In this document: positions 46,133 to 58,035 of the stretch, piece by piece
Numbering within the stretch: position 1 is the first letter of the stretch
How the letters are laid out: each line of letters begins with the position of its first letter
From: Sesamum alatum
Taxonomy: Eukaryota > Streptophyta > Magnoliopsida > Lamiales > Pedaliaceae
Length of the DNA stretch: 64,000 nucleotides
Direction: 5' to 3'
NCBI GenBank assembly: GCA_034509735.1
Contig: JACGWO010000012.1
Span: 1-64,000 of the forward strand
The notes under the pieces: generated by a model
The model's input: only the letters and a program-made list of their open reading frames with translations
Told to the model about the DNA's origin: nothing
The model's database searches: none
Program-made: the position numbers and the translations under genes

Positions 46133-48868
46133 TAGGTCGCAGGAGGAGAAGCTTCCTCCATGCCCATGATCCCGCTTTGTCTCCCACCGTCCAAACAGAT
46201 TTACCACGAAGTCTGTAATGGTAGATCCACGCCACCCAGATAGAAGAAGAAGTACTATGATTTATAACCGACCACAGGTGTTTACTCATCAAGGCATAGT
46301 TAAGTGTCTGAACATCTCGAATACCTTGACCACCTTCCTCCTTAGGTAGACACACTTGTGACGCAAGCAACTTTCGCGTATCCCGACTGTGAGGATCCTT
46401 TCCAAAGGAAGTTTCTCATCAACTGCTCAATGCACCGAATAATCCCTTTTGGCAAAATAAATGCCAAGGACCAGTAAGTGTTAAAGGCCATGAGGACTGA
46501 TTTAATCAACTAAACACGTCCCGCGAATGTTAGCTGTACACCTTCCCAACTTTTAATTCGCTTCTCAATTTTCTGCAACAGAGGCTGGCAATCTGATATT
46601 TTAAGACGTGAAGAGAGAAGTGGGAGACCAAGGTATCTAACCGGCAATAGGCCCTCTTGGAATCCCAATAATTGCAGGAGTGCATCCTTGTTGTCCTGGG
46701 CAGATTTGGAGATAATAATCTGACTCTTAGCTGGGTTGGCAAATAATCCAGAAAGACCCGAAAAAAATTTGAAGGCCCTATGGAAAACACCCACCGACCC
46801 CTCATCAGCACTACTGAATAGCAACAGATCGTCGGCGAAACTCAACTGGAAAAGTCCAATCTCCTAGCACTTCCAGTGGAACCGAAATCCTTCATCCTGT
46901 TCAATAAGATTTTGGATAAGCATCCGAAGTACCTCCATAACCATAACAAAAAGGTAAGGCGACATTGGGTCACCTTGTCTTAACCCTCGTGCTCCAGTAA
47001 AAAAACCATAAATGCTACCATTAAGGCACACCGAGAGGTCGTTGTAACACACTCCTCCACCCACCTCCGAAATTGATGCGGGAAACCGAAAAGATCCAAA
47101 GTTGCTAATAGGAAGTCCCATTCGACCGTATCATAAGCCTTTCTCAAGTCCACTTTCAAGGCACATCTCGGAGGTGAACGTTGTTGATTGTACCCATCGA
47201 AAAGCTCCTATGCCAATAAGATATTATCACTAATAGATCGGCCTGGAACAAAAGCATTCTGAGTCGAACTAATTAACCTCTCCTGTAAAGGCCGAAGCCG
47301 CTGCACCATAATCTTCGTGATCTCTTTATACAACATGTTGCAACACGAAATAGGCCAGAAATCGGCCACAGTGACTGGGGATTGAACTTTAGGAATGAGT
47401 GCAAGCAAAGTAGCATTAACCTGCTTCAGTAATCGTCCATGATTGAAAAAATCAATCACCGCTTAGCAACCTCGTCCGCAATAATAGGCCATGCCGCTTT
47501 GTAGAACCTTGCTGAATAGCCATCTAGGCCTGGAGATTTATCCTCCGCAATGTCAAAGAAAGCCTCTTTCACCTCTGCCCTAGTGACCGGCATCACAAGT
47601 GGGAGGATTCGTAATCCGTTAAAATATGTCGTGCCCATGGGCGGAGATAGCGAATATCAATATGCCTAATCCGGCGATCTCCTCCAAGAAGTCCCTTGTA
47701 ATAGTTCACAAACTCATCAACAACCTCTTGGTAGTCCGTCTTAATATGGCCATCAGAAGTGCTGATCTGAAAAATACGTTTAGACGCACGCTTTTTGGCC
47801 ACCTTACGAAAGAAAACCCGAGTACACTGGTCCCTCCTTTGAGCCATTGAATCTTTGCCCGTTGCTGCAACATTCTTTGTTCCAATTTAGTGGCCTTCAA
47901 GAAAACCACCCGACAACAATACTCCAGATGTAAAATAAGAGAGTTGTGCCTATCCAACTGTAGCACCGATTGTGCTAATGCAAGAAATTCTCCTCTCAGC
48001 ACGAAAAATAGGTTTTCAGTGCTTTCAGTTTCTGTGTAACCTCATACATAGCCGTACCCTCAATCTGATGACGCCAGACATCCCGAACTATAGGAATAAA
48101 GGACGGAGAGGAAGCCAAATAATTATCAAATCTGAACATGCCGGCCGGCGGGATAAAGGAAGTACCTTGAAGAACCAAAGGGGAGTGATCCGAAGTCCGG
48201 GGGTTAAGACTGTGGTAACAGCTATCTGGCCACTGTCGGAACCAACTGTCATTGACAAGCATACGGTCAAGCTTCTTCCATAGGCTCCGGTGATCATCAC
48301 TGCAATTGTGCCATGAAAACGTACACCCCTGCATGGGTAGGTGAATAAGTCTAGTGTCAATCAAGCACCTCCGAAATTCCTCAATAGCGACACGGATGTC
48401 ACCCGACCGCCCACATACCTCGCTCATGTCCACCACCGTATTAAAATCGCCGAGAACCAGCCATGGCTGATCAGATATTCCCAAGGAAATCCTACCGAAC
48501 TCCTGCCAAAGGTCACGTCTAGTCCCAACCTCATTAGACCCATAGACAACCGTAGCAAGGATATAGAAATGATGTCTACGAATAAACAACTTGCAGTGTA
48601 TGAATTGTAAGTGTACCATTAGATCCTCTACATCAAGTTCATCATCATTCCAATCAAGCCAAATACGGTTACCAACAACAAAATAATCAGAAAACCAATT
48701 CCAACGAGGAAGTACACAAGATTGTACACGATCAACATTAACCAAAGAAACACGAGTTTTAAGAATACCAAGAAAACATAACCTGTGGTCTGAAACAAGA
48801 TCGCCAACTGCCACTTGGTGGTCTCTCCGGTTCAGCCCTCGCACATTCCAAACAACTGCATTAATTAT
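46133..48868 (-). pseudogene. LINE-C ORF2 (endonuclease and RT), broken
   Basis: The ORF2 start that is ATGA in LINE-A and -B reads ATAA here (48865-48868), so the ATG is lost. The endonuclease frame runs to 47996 with VVWNVRGLNRR, GDFNTVVD and SDHSPLVLQG, but the catalytic glutamate of LETR is lysine (LKTR). RT is spread over frames at 47706-48002, 47593-47847, 47456-47638, 47208-47459 and 46864-47121, with FRPISCC-like FWPISCCN, AFVPGRSIS and GLRQGDPMSPYLF. A TAG at 46864-46866 precedes an intact FADD (46828-46839). The frame continues to 46510, then 46370-46133 (DKAGSWAWRKLL), and stops at the LINE-B poly-A. Confidence 0.88.
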
Positions 48869-50741
48869 AAAACCAATTCGGAAGGGCTGCATTGTTTAGG
48901 GCCCTGAGTGTCTGATACAGTGTCATCCTCACATTCAAGAGCTTCAAAAGAATTTAAAGAGGACAATCTCCTTTCCCTTGGCAATAGCCGTCTCTTAGTT
49001 CGGTTCCTTTTCCACGCTCGCTCGTGGAACCGGACGTGTTTCAGTTGTTGTTCGAGGCACAAAAACTTTCACTGGGGACGAGGTGGAGGCTTCTGCGGTG
49101 AGCAAGAACTCGTGGAGTGCCCCAAGCACATGCACTTGACGCACTTTGGTGGAATCCATTCATACTCCACGTCCACCTTACATGGTACTTCCTGGCCATC
49201 CTCCGTAGGAGCCATGATAACAATATGTTTCGGAAGTGTGGAAGAGATATCCAACATAACGCACACACGAGCAAAGTCCAGTCTCGTGCATGCCTTCGTG
49301 ATAGCATCTTGGTACAGTGGCTTTCCAATCCCACTAGCTACTACACTAAGACCCTCATCAGTCCAAAATTCCACCGGGAGGTGACGTAACCTAATCCAGA
49401 TTGGGACTTCAGTAAGTTTTGTGCTTCCTTAGTGCCAATCCGGCCTCCCAACGTTGAAGGATAATAGGTTGACCGTGGAAAAGCCACGGCCCTCCCTCAA
49501 GCACCTCCTCCATCGCTTTCATCGTATTGAATTGAAAGAAAAAGAAACCATTAGCCGTGGCCGTGACCTTGTGCACCATCGGCCATGTCTTCTTAGCAAA
49601 GGCTTCCATGTCGTGAAAGTAAGGGCGACGACCCAAAAAATAGCCAACAATAGTATGCATCCAACGTTGAGAACCATCACGAATTAAATTCAACGAAGGG
49701 CGAACAATAGTTTCTCCATTTTGAACCAAAGGAGGAACATAATTGAGAGTTTTCCGAGTAGAATTATGAAACGCAGCAGTAATTTTATCAACAGATGATA
49801 ACGTAGAATAACTTGATGTCAAGGGAACGTTACCAATGAATATGTCCGGTGGTTTAGCCACGTTTCCTTTGTCCAAAGGGGCTGAAAATGGTGGCCGTGA
49901 AAGGGGGGCAGCCGGCGGTAAATTATGCAAATTTCCATCCAGATGTGTATCCATGCTAAATAAGGAAGATTACGGCTGAGGATCCACTCGTATGGAAGGC
50001 GGATCAGATTGGAAGGAAGGTGTCTCGCCATGTAAGGAATATTGCGGCTGCTTATCCTCACGAAAATAAGGAATATTGCAGCTGTTTATCTCGCCATGTA
50101 TGGAAGATTGCGGCTGGTTATCCACACCTATGGAAGGTGAATCAGATTTGAAGGAAGATGTCTCAACAGGTAAGGAATATTGCGGCTGATTGTCCACACG
50201 TAAGGAAGGCGGCTGATTATCCGGATCTTGTTGGGAGCCTTCCAAAACAGTAACAATGGATGGTGGCGCTAGGGTTGCAGCCGCAGCACTCACCGGAAAA
50301 AATCGAGGAAGCCATGGACGATGGCGGCAATGAGAGAATAGGAACAGGAAATGATGCGGCCACCGAGGGAGTGTGTAGTAGATACGCATTCATTTGTTCG
50401 GTCGTTGGCATGCGTGGAATCCGACGTGCAGGCCAAGTAGGAGCCGTAATCGGCCGGAAAGGAGTAAGAGTGCGGGACGACGAAGGACGTGCAACCATTG
50501 ACGGCCGGGGCTGAAAATCACCAAATTTTTCATTCCATCTACGCTTTAAATCTGATATAGCCTCCATAGATGCAATGTCACCTTCATCAATCACCCTATT
50601 AACCAACGCAAGGAACTCGGACAAGTTGAACTCGGAAAGTAACCGATTGAGTGCATTCTCCTCCTCTGACGACGGACAACCAACAACGGCGCTCCCATTA
50701 CCGCTTTCAATATCATCCAAGGGCGGCTCATCATTGGCCAT
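48865..50741 (-). pseudogene. LINE-C ORF1 (proline-rich, DUF4283, CCHC knuckle), broken
   Basis: Begins at ATG 50741 (MANDEPPLDDIESG) and keeps LLSEFNLSEFLALVNRVIDE as in LINE-A. The linker region (49970-50220) contains its own short repeats (PQYSLHGE, PSIRVD, QSDPPS), different from the 150-bp units of LINE-A. DUF4283 (49409-49954) has STRKTLNYVPP, VGYFLGRRPYF and GGPWLFHGQPIILQRWE. After a frameshift near 49405, 49069-49374 encodes FWTDEGLSVVASGIG, TKACTRLDFARVCVM and an intact knuckle, CVKCMCLGHSTSSC (CX2CX4HX4C). The last frame ends at 48865 with TAA. Frameshifted, so not translatable as one chain. Confidence 0.85.
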
Positions 50742-50810
50742 GAAGGCCGAGAATGTATGAATGTGTGTATTGTGTGAGAGAGGGAGGAGAGAATTCTAGA
50801 GAGAGAATTT
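50742..50810 (-). promoter_or_regulatory. LINE-C 5' UTR
   Basis: CT-rich leader on the minus strand ('ctctctctagaattctctcc', 'cacacaatacac'), the counterpart of the LINE-A leader but about 14 bases shorter at its outer end. Confidence 0.6.
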
Positions 50811-52715
50811 TTTACAAGGTGCTTCCTACGATTGTGTTGAGTATTAGGCACGTATCCGGACATACGATTGATTATGAATGTTCTCCAAGCCCTTGATATG
50901 GCAAAGATAAAAGTGTATTAGTGTCTTAACTTGTTTAAAGAAGTTTGTCGTTGCGCAAAGGTATAAAGCTGAGTCCATGGCTCAAAACAGTGTTCTAGAT
51001 GTAGTCCTAGTGCATTTTTACGTTGAATAAGATGGTGTCCTAGTCATATAATCGAAGAGTGGCTTTAATATTGATTATTAGAGTCACTACGAATATATTT
51101 ATAGCCAATAATGAGTCATCTGTCAGTCAATTTAAAGGACTGAAAAAACAAGATGTTTCCTACGATTGTGTTGAGTATTAGGCACGTATCCGGATGTATG
51201 ATTGATTACGAACATTGACATAGCCCTCCATATGGCAAAGATAAAAGGAATAAGTGTTTAAATTTGTTTAAACGAGTTTGACATTGTGCAAAGGTACAAA
51301 GCTGAGTCGATGGCTCAAAAGAGTGTTTTAGATGTAGTACTAGTGCATTTTTATGTTGAATAAGATGGAGTCCTAGTCATATAATCGAAGAGTGGCTTTA
51401 ATATTGATTATTAGAGTCAATACGAATATATTTATAGCCAAAAATGAGTTATCTATCAGTTAATGATAAGGACTGAAAGCACAAGGTGTTTCCTACGATT
51501 GTGTTGAGTATTAGGCACGTATCCGGACGTACGATTGATTATGAAGGTTCTCCAAGCCCTCGATATGGCAAAGATAAAAGTGCATTAGTGTCTAAACTTG
51601 TTTAAAGGAGTTTGTCGTTGTGCAAAGGTATAAAGCTAAGTCCATGGCTCAAAATAGTGTTCTAGAGGTAGTCCTGATGCAATTTTATGTTGAATAAGAT
51701 GGAGTCCTAGTCATATAATCGAAGAGTGGCTTTAATATTGATTATTAGAGTCAATGAATATATTTATAGCCAAAAATGAGTCATCTGTCAGTCAATGATA
51801 AGGACTGAAAAAACAAGATGTTTCCTACGATTGTGTTGAGTATTACGCTTGTATCCGGACGTACGATTGATTATGAAGGCTCTCCAAGTCCTCGATATGG
51901 CAAAGATAAAAGTACATTAGTGTCTAAACTTGTTTAAAGAAGTTTGTCGTTGCGCAAACGTACAAAGCTGAGTCCATGGCTCAAAAGAGTGTTCTAGATG
52001 TAGTCCTAGTGCATTTTATGTTGAATAAGATGGAGTCCTAGTCGTATAATTGAAGAGTGTCTTTAATATTAATTATTAGAGTCAATACGAATATATTTAT
52101 AGCAAAAAATGAGTCATCTATCAGTCAATGAGAAGGACTAAAAACACAAGATGTTTCGTACGATTGTTTTGAGTATTAGGCATGTATCCGGATGTACGAT
52201 TGATTACGAACGTTGACCAGGCCCTCAATATGGCAAAGATAAAAGGGAATAATTGTCTAAATTTGTTTAAAAGAGTTTGTCGTTGTGCAAAGGTACAAAG
52301 CTGAGTCCATGGCTCAAATGAGTATTTTAGATGTAGTACTAGTGCATTTTTATGTTGAATAAATGGAGTCCTTTTCATATAATCGAAGAGTGGATTTAAT
52401 ATTTATTATTAGAGTCAATACGAATATATTTATTGCCAAAAATGAGTTATCTATCAGTTAATGATAAGGACTGAAAGCACAAGGTATTTCCTACGATTGT
52501 GTTGAGTGTTAGGCATGTATCCGGACATACGATTGATTATGAAGGTTCTCCAAGCCATCGATATGGCAAAGATAAAAGTGCATTAGTGTCTAAACTTGTT
52601 TAAAGGAGTTTGTCGTTGCGCAAAGGTACAAAGCTGATTCTTGGCTCGAAAGAGTATTCTAGATGTAGTCCTAGTGCATTTTTATGTTGAATAAGATGGA
52701 GTTCTAGTCATATAA
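50811..52715 (+). repeat. Satellite block 3
   Basis: Between five and six monomers of the same satellite, plus orientation, moderately diverged and without a clear HOR. It starts in mid-monomer ('acaaggtgcttcc') and ends at 'agtcatataa', where CRM-2 internal sequence begins. No gene. Confidence 0.92.
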
Positions 52716-52727
52716 GATGTTAGGTTG

Positions 52728-53396
52728 TTAGAGTTCAACATAGCCTCGTTGTACACAAGTACTATGAGGTTTTGTTGAGAAAGCAAAAGCTTCCTTGATC
52801 TCACTGTTCTTAGCAACTAGTAAACTCTCTTTCTCATCATCTTTTTCCCTCTCCTTTTTCTTTCCTCTTTTGCTTTCTTTTTCTTCATCTTTTGAATCAC
52901 TCATTTTCTTGTCACTCTCATTTTCACTCTCTTCTTTTTGTTTCTCTTTCTTTTTTTCACACTCTCTTTTGTTTTCTCTCAAAATCTAATCTTGCAAAAT
53001 CTACTTTGGTGTCATCAAATTGAGAGTTATGGATTCCCCTCGTAGCACAAAAGAGTAACGATTATGGAATCCATCATGTGTTACATGCCTATCAAACTGC
53101 CATGGTCTCCCCAGCAATATGTGGCATGCTTTCATTGGCACAATATCACAAATAACCTCATCTTTGTACCTTCCAATTGAAATCAATACTTTCACTTGCT
53201 TGGTCACCTTCAACTCGCCACACTCATTCAACCATTGAAGCTTGTATGGACGGTGATGCTTGATAGTAGGTAGACTTAATTTTTGAACCACATTGCAACA
53301 TCTACCACCATCAATAATCACGCTACATACCTTTCCTTGAACTTGGCAGCGTGTATGGAACAAGTTTTCTCTTTGGCAATTGTCTTCCTCCATCAT
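52728..53396 (-). pseudogene. CRM-2 protease and Lys/Glu-rich spacer
   Basis: Protease region 53001-53396 ([32 protein letters not shown]), with the active-site segment IDGG kept and a short deletion after it compared with CRM-1 (STDL missing). A stop follows MTPK where CRM-1 continues. A second frame, 52728-52982, holds the charged spacer ([19 protein letters not shown]). It ends at the truncation. Confidence 0.8.
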
Positions 53397-54599
53397 ATAG
53401 GCACTAAGAGCTCTTGTAGTAACAAGTAGCTCTCCTTCTTCCGCATACTCTCGGTGCTTTCTCCTTCGGTTTCCAACTCTCCATGATTGTTGAAGATCAT
53501 TGTACGTCGGTTAGGACACTCACTTGCTATGTGTCCTCTCCCTTGGCACTTGAAACACTTTATATCACGGTTTCTTGAAGAATTAGGCTCGGGTTGTACC
53601 TTTTTGGTAGCAACTTTGTCACCATGTTCAGGATCGGCCTCCTTGAATTTTGATGTGGAAGGGGTGTCTTTCTTGGGATTGTTCTTCCATGGACTGAATG
53701 TAGACGAGTTAGAACTCCTCCGTATAAGTCCTCTCTGCTTGAGTTGTTGTTCAACCTTGATGGATTGGTGTACCATCTCTTCAAGTTCTACATAGTGGTG
53801 CATCTCCACAACATCATCGATGTCACGATTGAGCCCATGCAAGAGCGAGCCATAGTTGCTTCATTATCCTCTATGATGTTAGTTCGAATCATGGAAATCT
53901 CCATCTCTTTGTAGTACTCATCAACACTTTTAGAACCTTGAGTAAGACGCTGGAGCTGGTTGTGAAGCTCACGATGATAATAGGAACAAACCTCCTCCTC
54001 ATGATTGCTCTCATCTCTTCCCATGTTGTGATAGGACGTTCACCATTCCTAACCCTTTCCTTTTGCATCTGATCCCACTAAACAAGAGCATAATCGGTAA
54101 ACTCAAGGGCTGCGAGTTTGACCTTTTTACTCTCCGAGTAGTTGTGGCATGAAAAGATTTGCTCAACACGCATCTTCCATTCCAAATACGCTTCGGGATC
54201 ACTCTTTCCTTTAAATGAAGGAATTGTGACCTTAAATCCTCCTAGGCCACCATCTTCATCTCTAGGCCGTCTCGGTCTATCTCTTGGTCTATTCACTCTC
54301 CTTGGCCGGATGTCCTCATATTCATCTTCACCACTTGGATCCTCCAAATACTCATTATGAACATGATGTTGAGGCCGGGGATTGGGAGTTTGTCTTTGAT
54401 TTGTAGCTCTTGGACCGGCAAATTGATCCTCCATTTGATCCAATCTTTCATGAAGACCTTCCAACTTACGGTCAAGGAACTTCTCAAGGTGGCTCACCAA
54501 GGCTTGCATATGGAATGCATCGACTCCGCCTCGTAGTGTTTCTCTTGGGTTGTTGTCATTACTTGCTTCAACAACTCCTTTATCTCAATTTTCTGCCAT
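53393..54599 (-). pseudogene. CRM-2 Gag, with nonsense and frameshift mutations
   Basis: The start ATG is at 54597-54599, but codon 5 is TGA (54585-54587) where CRM-1 has CGA. The Gag frame 54078-54509 ends at TAG (54078-54080) where CRM-1 has tryptophan TGG. Gag continues at 53788-54024 with a small deletion, then 53393-53842 with the zinc knuckle [14 protein letters not shown] and a shortened acidic linker. Cannot produce full-length Gag. Confidence 0.85.
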
Positions 54600-55188
54600 T
54601 TAATAAAATTATAGGAACCTCACCAAATCCTTGCCACACTCTTTTTTCTCTCTTTTATTTTTCCACTCGTGTTTCACTCTTTTATTTTTCCACTCGTGTT
54701 TCACTCGTCACTTAAAAGCTCACTACACTCAACACTCTCTAATCTAAAACTTATGAAACTCGATACTTTTATCTAGCGACTCAAAAACAAATGCCAATTA
54801 TTTCCTCAACCAAGTATGTGTAGATGGACGATTCAAACTTACCCGTAGCAAGAGAAATGGTCTAAAGAAGCTAGGTACAACTTGGGAAATCAAGATCGGT
54901 TGGCTTACAAGGATAGTAGCAAAGTATAGCTAGGAAACAATAACACAATCTGATTTTTCCTTCTTTCTTTTTTCTTTTCAAATGGCCCCTTTTTTTTCAC
55001 TTTTGTACTCTTTTTTGGCCTTCTTTTGTCTTTTTTGCGAATTTTTCTTCTTTTTTTTTGCTGCTCGTTGTTTTTTTATTTTTGACCTTTTCTCTTGTAG
55101 AGGTAAAACTAAAGATAACAATGGGGTACGGAAGCTTGGTGGTGTAAGATAAAAGATAGGTGGAATTTGGGGTAACCTACCGTGTCAA
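54600..55188 (-). other. CRM-2 leader
   Basis: Non-coding leader between primer site and Gag ATG, matching CRM-1 25740-26413 but shorter. Contains the two-copy repeat with 'cactcgtgtttcac' and a T-rich plus-strand tract at about 54955-55095. Confidence 0.7.
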
Positions 55189-55206
55189 CCGCTGGCTCTG
55201 ATACCA
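55189..55206 (-). promoter_or_regulatory. CRM-2 primer binding site
   Basis: Minus strand TGGTATCAGAGCCAGCGG, two bases inside the LTR. The first 13 bases match the initiator tRNA-Met site of CRM-1. Confidence 0.8.
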
Positions 55207-55208
55207 CA

Positions 55209-55451
55209 TGATATGGTATTGACCATGGGTGGCCTTCACGACGTAAGCTTGAAATGAATAAAGAGGTTCGTGACCTGATGAATGCAAATAACCAACCAAC
55301 GTTATATGAACGCGACCTGCTACTTAGAACATTCAACCAACCACGAGCACAAGTAAACCAATCCACACAACGGCACACTTGGGTCGAGCATGAATTGGGG
55401 GCTTTGTGAATTTGAATCACCTACCTAATATGCTAGATTGACAAAGCAAGG
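55209..55451 (-). repeat. CRM-2 5' LTR, inner part
   Basis: Starts TGATATGG on the plus strand and breaks off at CAAGG (55447-55451), the target duplication of CRM-3. Continues at 62961. Confidence 0.88.
55447..55451 (+). repeat. Target site duplication of CRM-3, left copy (CAAGG)
   Basis: Five bases directly before TGATGAG, repeated at 62956-62960. Confidence 0.88.
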
Positions 55452-56238
55452 TGATGAGAACACCGAGGGCATCCAACGAGCTAAAGAAATTCAAGATCAA
55501 TTGAACCAAGACTTAACCATTGGAAGTGGGCCAATGACAAGAGGAAGGTTGAAGAGAATGCAAGAAGCAATTCAAGCCCAATCCAACTTAATATTTGCTA
55601 ATGGAATCAAGTCACAATTGGAGGCCCAACATGAGTGCTTAATTTCAATAACTCAAGCCCAAGGAAGCCCATAATAAGAGCCCAATTTCGTCCATGTGCA
55701 GCCTTGTGGTCAAAGAAGACTTCTCAATTACATTCAACGTGCATTTCTCACATACAAAGCACCAATTTTCGGATTCACATGGCAGTCAAAGAGTTTTACT
55801 CGTTTTTGACCAAGAATGCATAGGTTTTAGTCATATTTTGACTAATTATTGAATGTACATCCACCAAGGAGTCACTTGGGGATATGTGTGGTCAAACGGG
55901 AACAGCCAAGTTTTATCCAAGTTTAAGAAATATTGAGAGCGAGTTCTCATATTTTGAAGAGTTTATATCCTATTTTCAGCTTTAGTGAAACCTTGCTTTG
56001 TCAATCTAGCATATTAGGTTGGTGATTCAAATTCACAAAGCCCCCAATTCGTGCTCGACCCAAGTGTGTCGTTGTGTGGATTGGTTTACTCGTGCTCGTG
56101 GTTGGTTGAATGTTCTAAGTAGCAGGTCACGTTCCAATAACGTTGGTTGGCTATTTGCATTCCTCAGGTCACGGACCTCTTTATCCATTTCATGCCTACG
56201 TCGTGAAGATCGGGCCACCTATGGTCAATACCATATCA
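55452..56238 (+). repeat. CRM-3 5' LTR, TATA region deleted
   Basis: 787 bp. At about 55893 'gtggtcaa' runs directly into 'acgggaac', omitting about 45 bp present in the other LTRs, which include TATAAAA. 'caa' occurs at both deletion ends. The LTR therefore lacks the presumed core promoter. Confidence 0.9.
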
Positions 56239-56240
56239 TG

Positions 56241-56258
56241 TGGTATCAGAGCCTTCGG
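56241..56258 (+). promoter_or_regulatory. CRM-3 primer binding site
   Basis: TGGTATCAGAGCCTTCGG, identical to CRM-1 and two bases after the LTR end. Confidence 0.88.
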
Positions 56259-56790
56259 TTGACACGGTAGGTTCCCAAGTTCCACCTATCTTTTATCTTA
56301 CACCACCAAGCTTCCGTACCCCATTGTTATCTTTAGTTTTATCTCTACAAAAGAATACAAAAGAAAAAAAGAAGAGAAAGCTAAAAAAAAAAACGAGCAG
56401 CAAAAAAAAAAAAAAGAAGAAAAATTCGTTCAAAAAAAGAAGGCCGAAAAAAAGTACGAAAGTGAAAAAAAAGGGGGCCATTTGAAAGGAAAAAAAAACA
56501 AAAGAATGAAAAATCAGATTATGTTATTGTTTCCTAGCTATACTTTGCTACTATCCTTGTAAGCCAACCGATCTTGATTTCTCAAGTTGTACCTAGCTTC
56601 TTTAGACCATTCTCTTGCTACGGGTAAGTTTGAATCGTCCATCTACACATACTTGGTTGAAGAAATAATTGGCATTTGTTTTTGAGTCGCTAGATAAAAG
56701 CATCGAGTTTCATAAGTTTTAGATTAGAGAGTGTTGAGTGTAGTGAGACTATCATTGAGAGTCAAGAGTTGAGAGCTTATTAAGTGAGGA
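56259..56790 (+). other. CRM-3 leader with A/G-rich tract
   Basis: Non-coding leader. At 56345-56520 there are long A runs broken by G, the sense counterpart of the T-rich tract in CRM-1. No supported gene. Confidence 0.7.
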
Positions 56791-58032
56791 GTGAAACACG
56801 AGTGGAAAAATAAAAGAGTGAAACACGAGTGGAAAAAGTTGGAAGGACTTCATGAAAGATTGGATCAAGTAGAGGATCAAGTTGCCGGTCCAAGAGCTAC
56901 AAATCAAAGACAAACTCCCAATCCACGGCCTCAACATCATGATGAGTATTTGGAGGGTCCAAGTGGTGAAGATGATATGAGGACATCCGGCCAAGGAGAG
57001 TAAATAGACCAAGAGATCGAGATGGCCTAGAGATGAAGATGGTGGCTTAGGAGGAGTTAAGGTCACAATTCCTTCATTTAAAGGAAAGAGTGATCCCGAA
57101 GCATATTTGGAATGGGAGATGCGTGTTGAGCAAATCTTTTCATGCCACAATTACTCGGAGAGTAAAAAGGTCAAACTCGCAGCCCTTGAGTTTACCGATT
57201 ATGCTTGTTTGGTGGGATCAGATGCAAAAGGAACGGGTTAGGAATGGTGAACGTCCTATCAACATGGGAAGAGAAGAGAGCAATCATGAGGAGGAGATTC
57301 GTTCCATCCTATTATCGTCGTGAGCTTCACAACCAGCTCCAACGCCTTACTCAAGGTTCTAAAAGTGTTGATGAGTACTACAAAGAGATGGAGATTGCCA
57401 TGATCCGAACTAACATCATAGAGGACAATGAAGCAACTATGGCTCGTTTCTTACATGGGCTCAATCGTGACATCGCTGATGTTGTGGAGATGCACCACTA
57501 CGTAGAACTTGAAGAGATGGTACACCAATCCATCAAGGTTGAACAACAACTCAAGCGGAGAGGACTTATGCGGAGGAGTTCTAACTCGTCTACATTCAAT
57601 CCATGGAAGAACAACCCCAAGAAAGACACCCCTTCCACATCAAAATTCAAGGAGGCCGATCCAAAACATGGTGACAAAGTTACTGCCAAAAAGGTACAAC
57701 CCGAGCCTAATTCTTCAAGAAACCGTGATATAAATTGTTACAAGTGCCAAGGGAGAGGGCACATAGCAAGTGAGTGTCCTAACCGACGTACAATGATCTT
57801 CAACAACCATGGAGAGTTGGAAATCGAAGAAGAAAGCACTGAGAAAGAGGAATCATCACAAGAAGATGGTGATGGAGAGTATGCCGAAGAAGGAGAGTTG
57901 CTTGTTACTAGAAGATCTCTTAGTGCCCATATGATGGAGGAAGGCAATTGCCAAAGAGAAAACTTGTTCCATACACGCTGCCAAGTTCAAGGAAAGGTAT
58001 GTAGCATGATTATTGATGGTGGTAGTTGTTGA
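56791..58032 (+). pseudogene. CRM-3 Gag and start of protease, broken
   Basis: The normal Gag start is gone: at about 56837 the leader repeat 'gagtggaaaa' joins directly to codons for [11 protein letters not shown], so the ATG and about 45 N-terminal codons are deleted. A chance ATG at 56791 opens 70 codons. Frameshifts follow near 57000 and 57205. The Gag body (57205-58032) contains [15 protein letters not shown], the knuckle [14 protein letters not shown] and the start of protease (IIDGGSC). It stops at TGA 58030-58032, where CRM-1 has TGC. Confidence 0.87.
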
Positions 58033-58035
58033 AAT

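Larger units (their letters stand above)
46133..50810 (-). mobile_element. LINE-C, 3'-truncated LINE of the LINE-A subfamily
   Basis: Minus-strand relative of LINE-A with its 5' UTR and ORF1 start at the right (50810) and ORF2 cut at the left within RKLLLLRPI, about 60 bases before the CRM-1 insertion point in LINE-A. The zf-RVT domain, C-terminal tail, 3' UTR and poly-A are missing. It shares with LINE-A a TAG just before the FADD box. Many frameshifts are present. The satellite junction at the 5' end shows no duplication partner. Confidence 0.9.

Noticed and set aside
41227..50810. Twin-priming inversion of a single LINE as the cause of the LINE-B/LINE-C arrangement
   Set aside because: The two parts belong to different subfamilies and overlap in gene content (both have endonuclease and RT), so they cannot be halves of one inverted copy.
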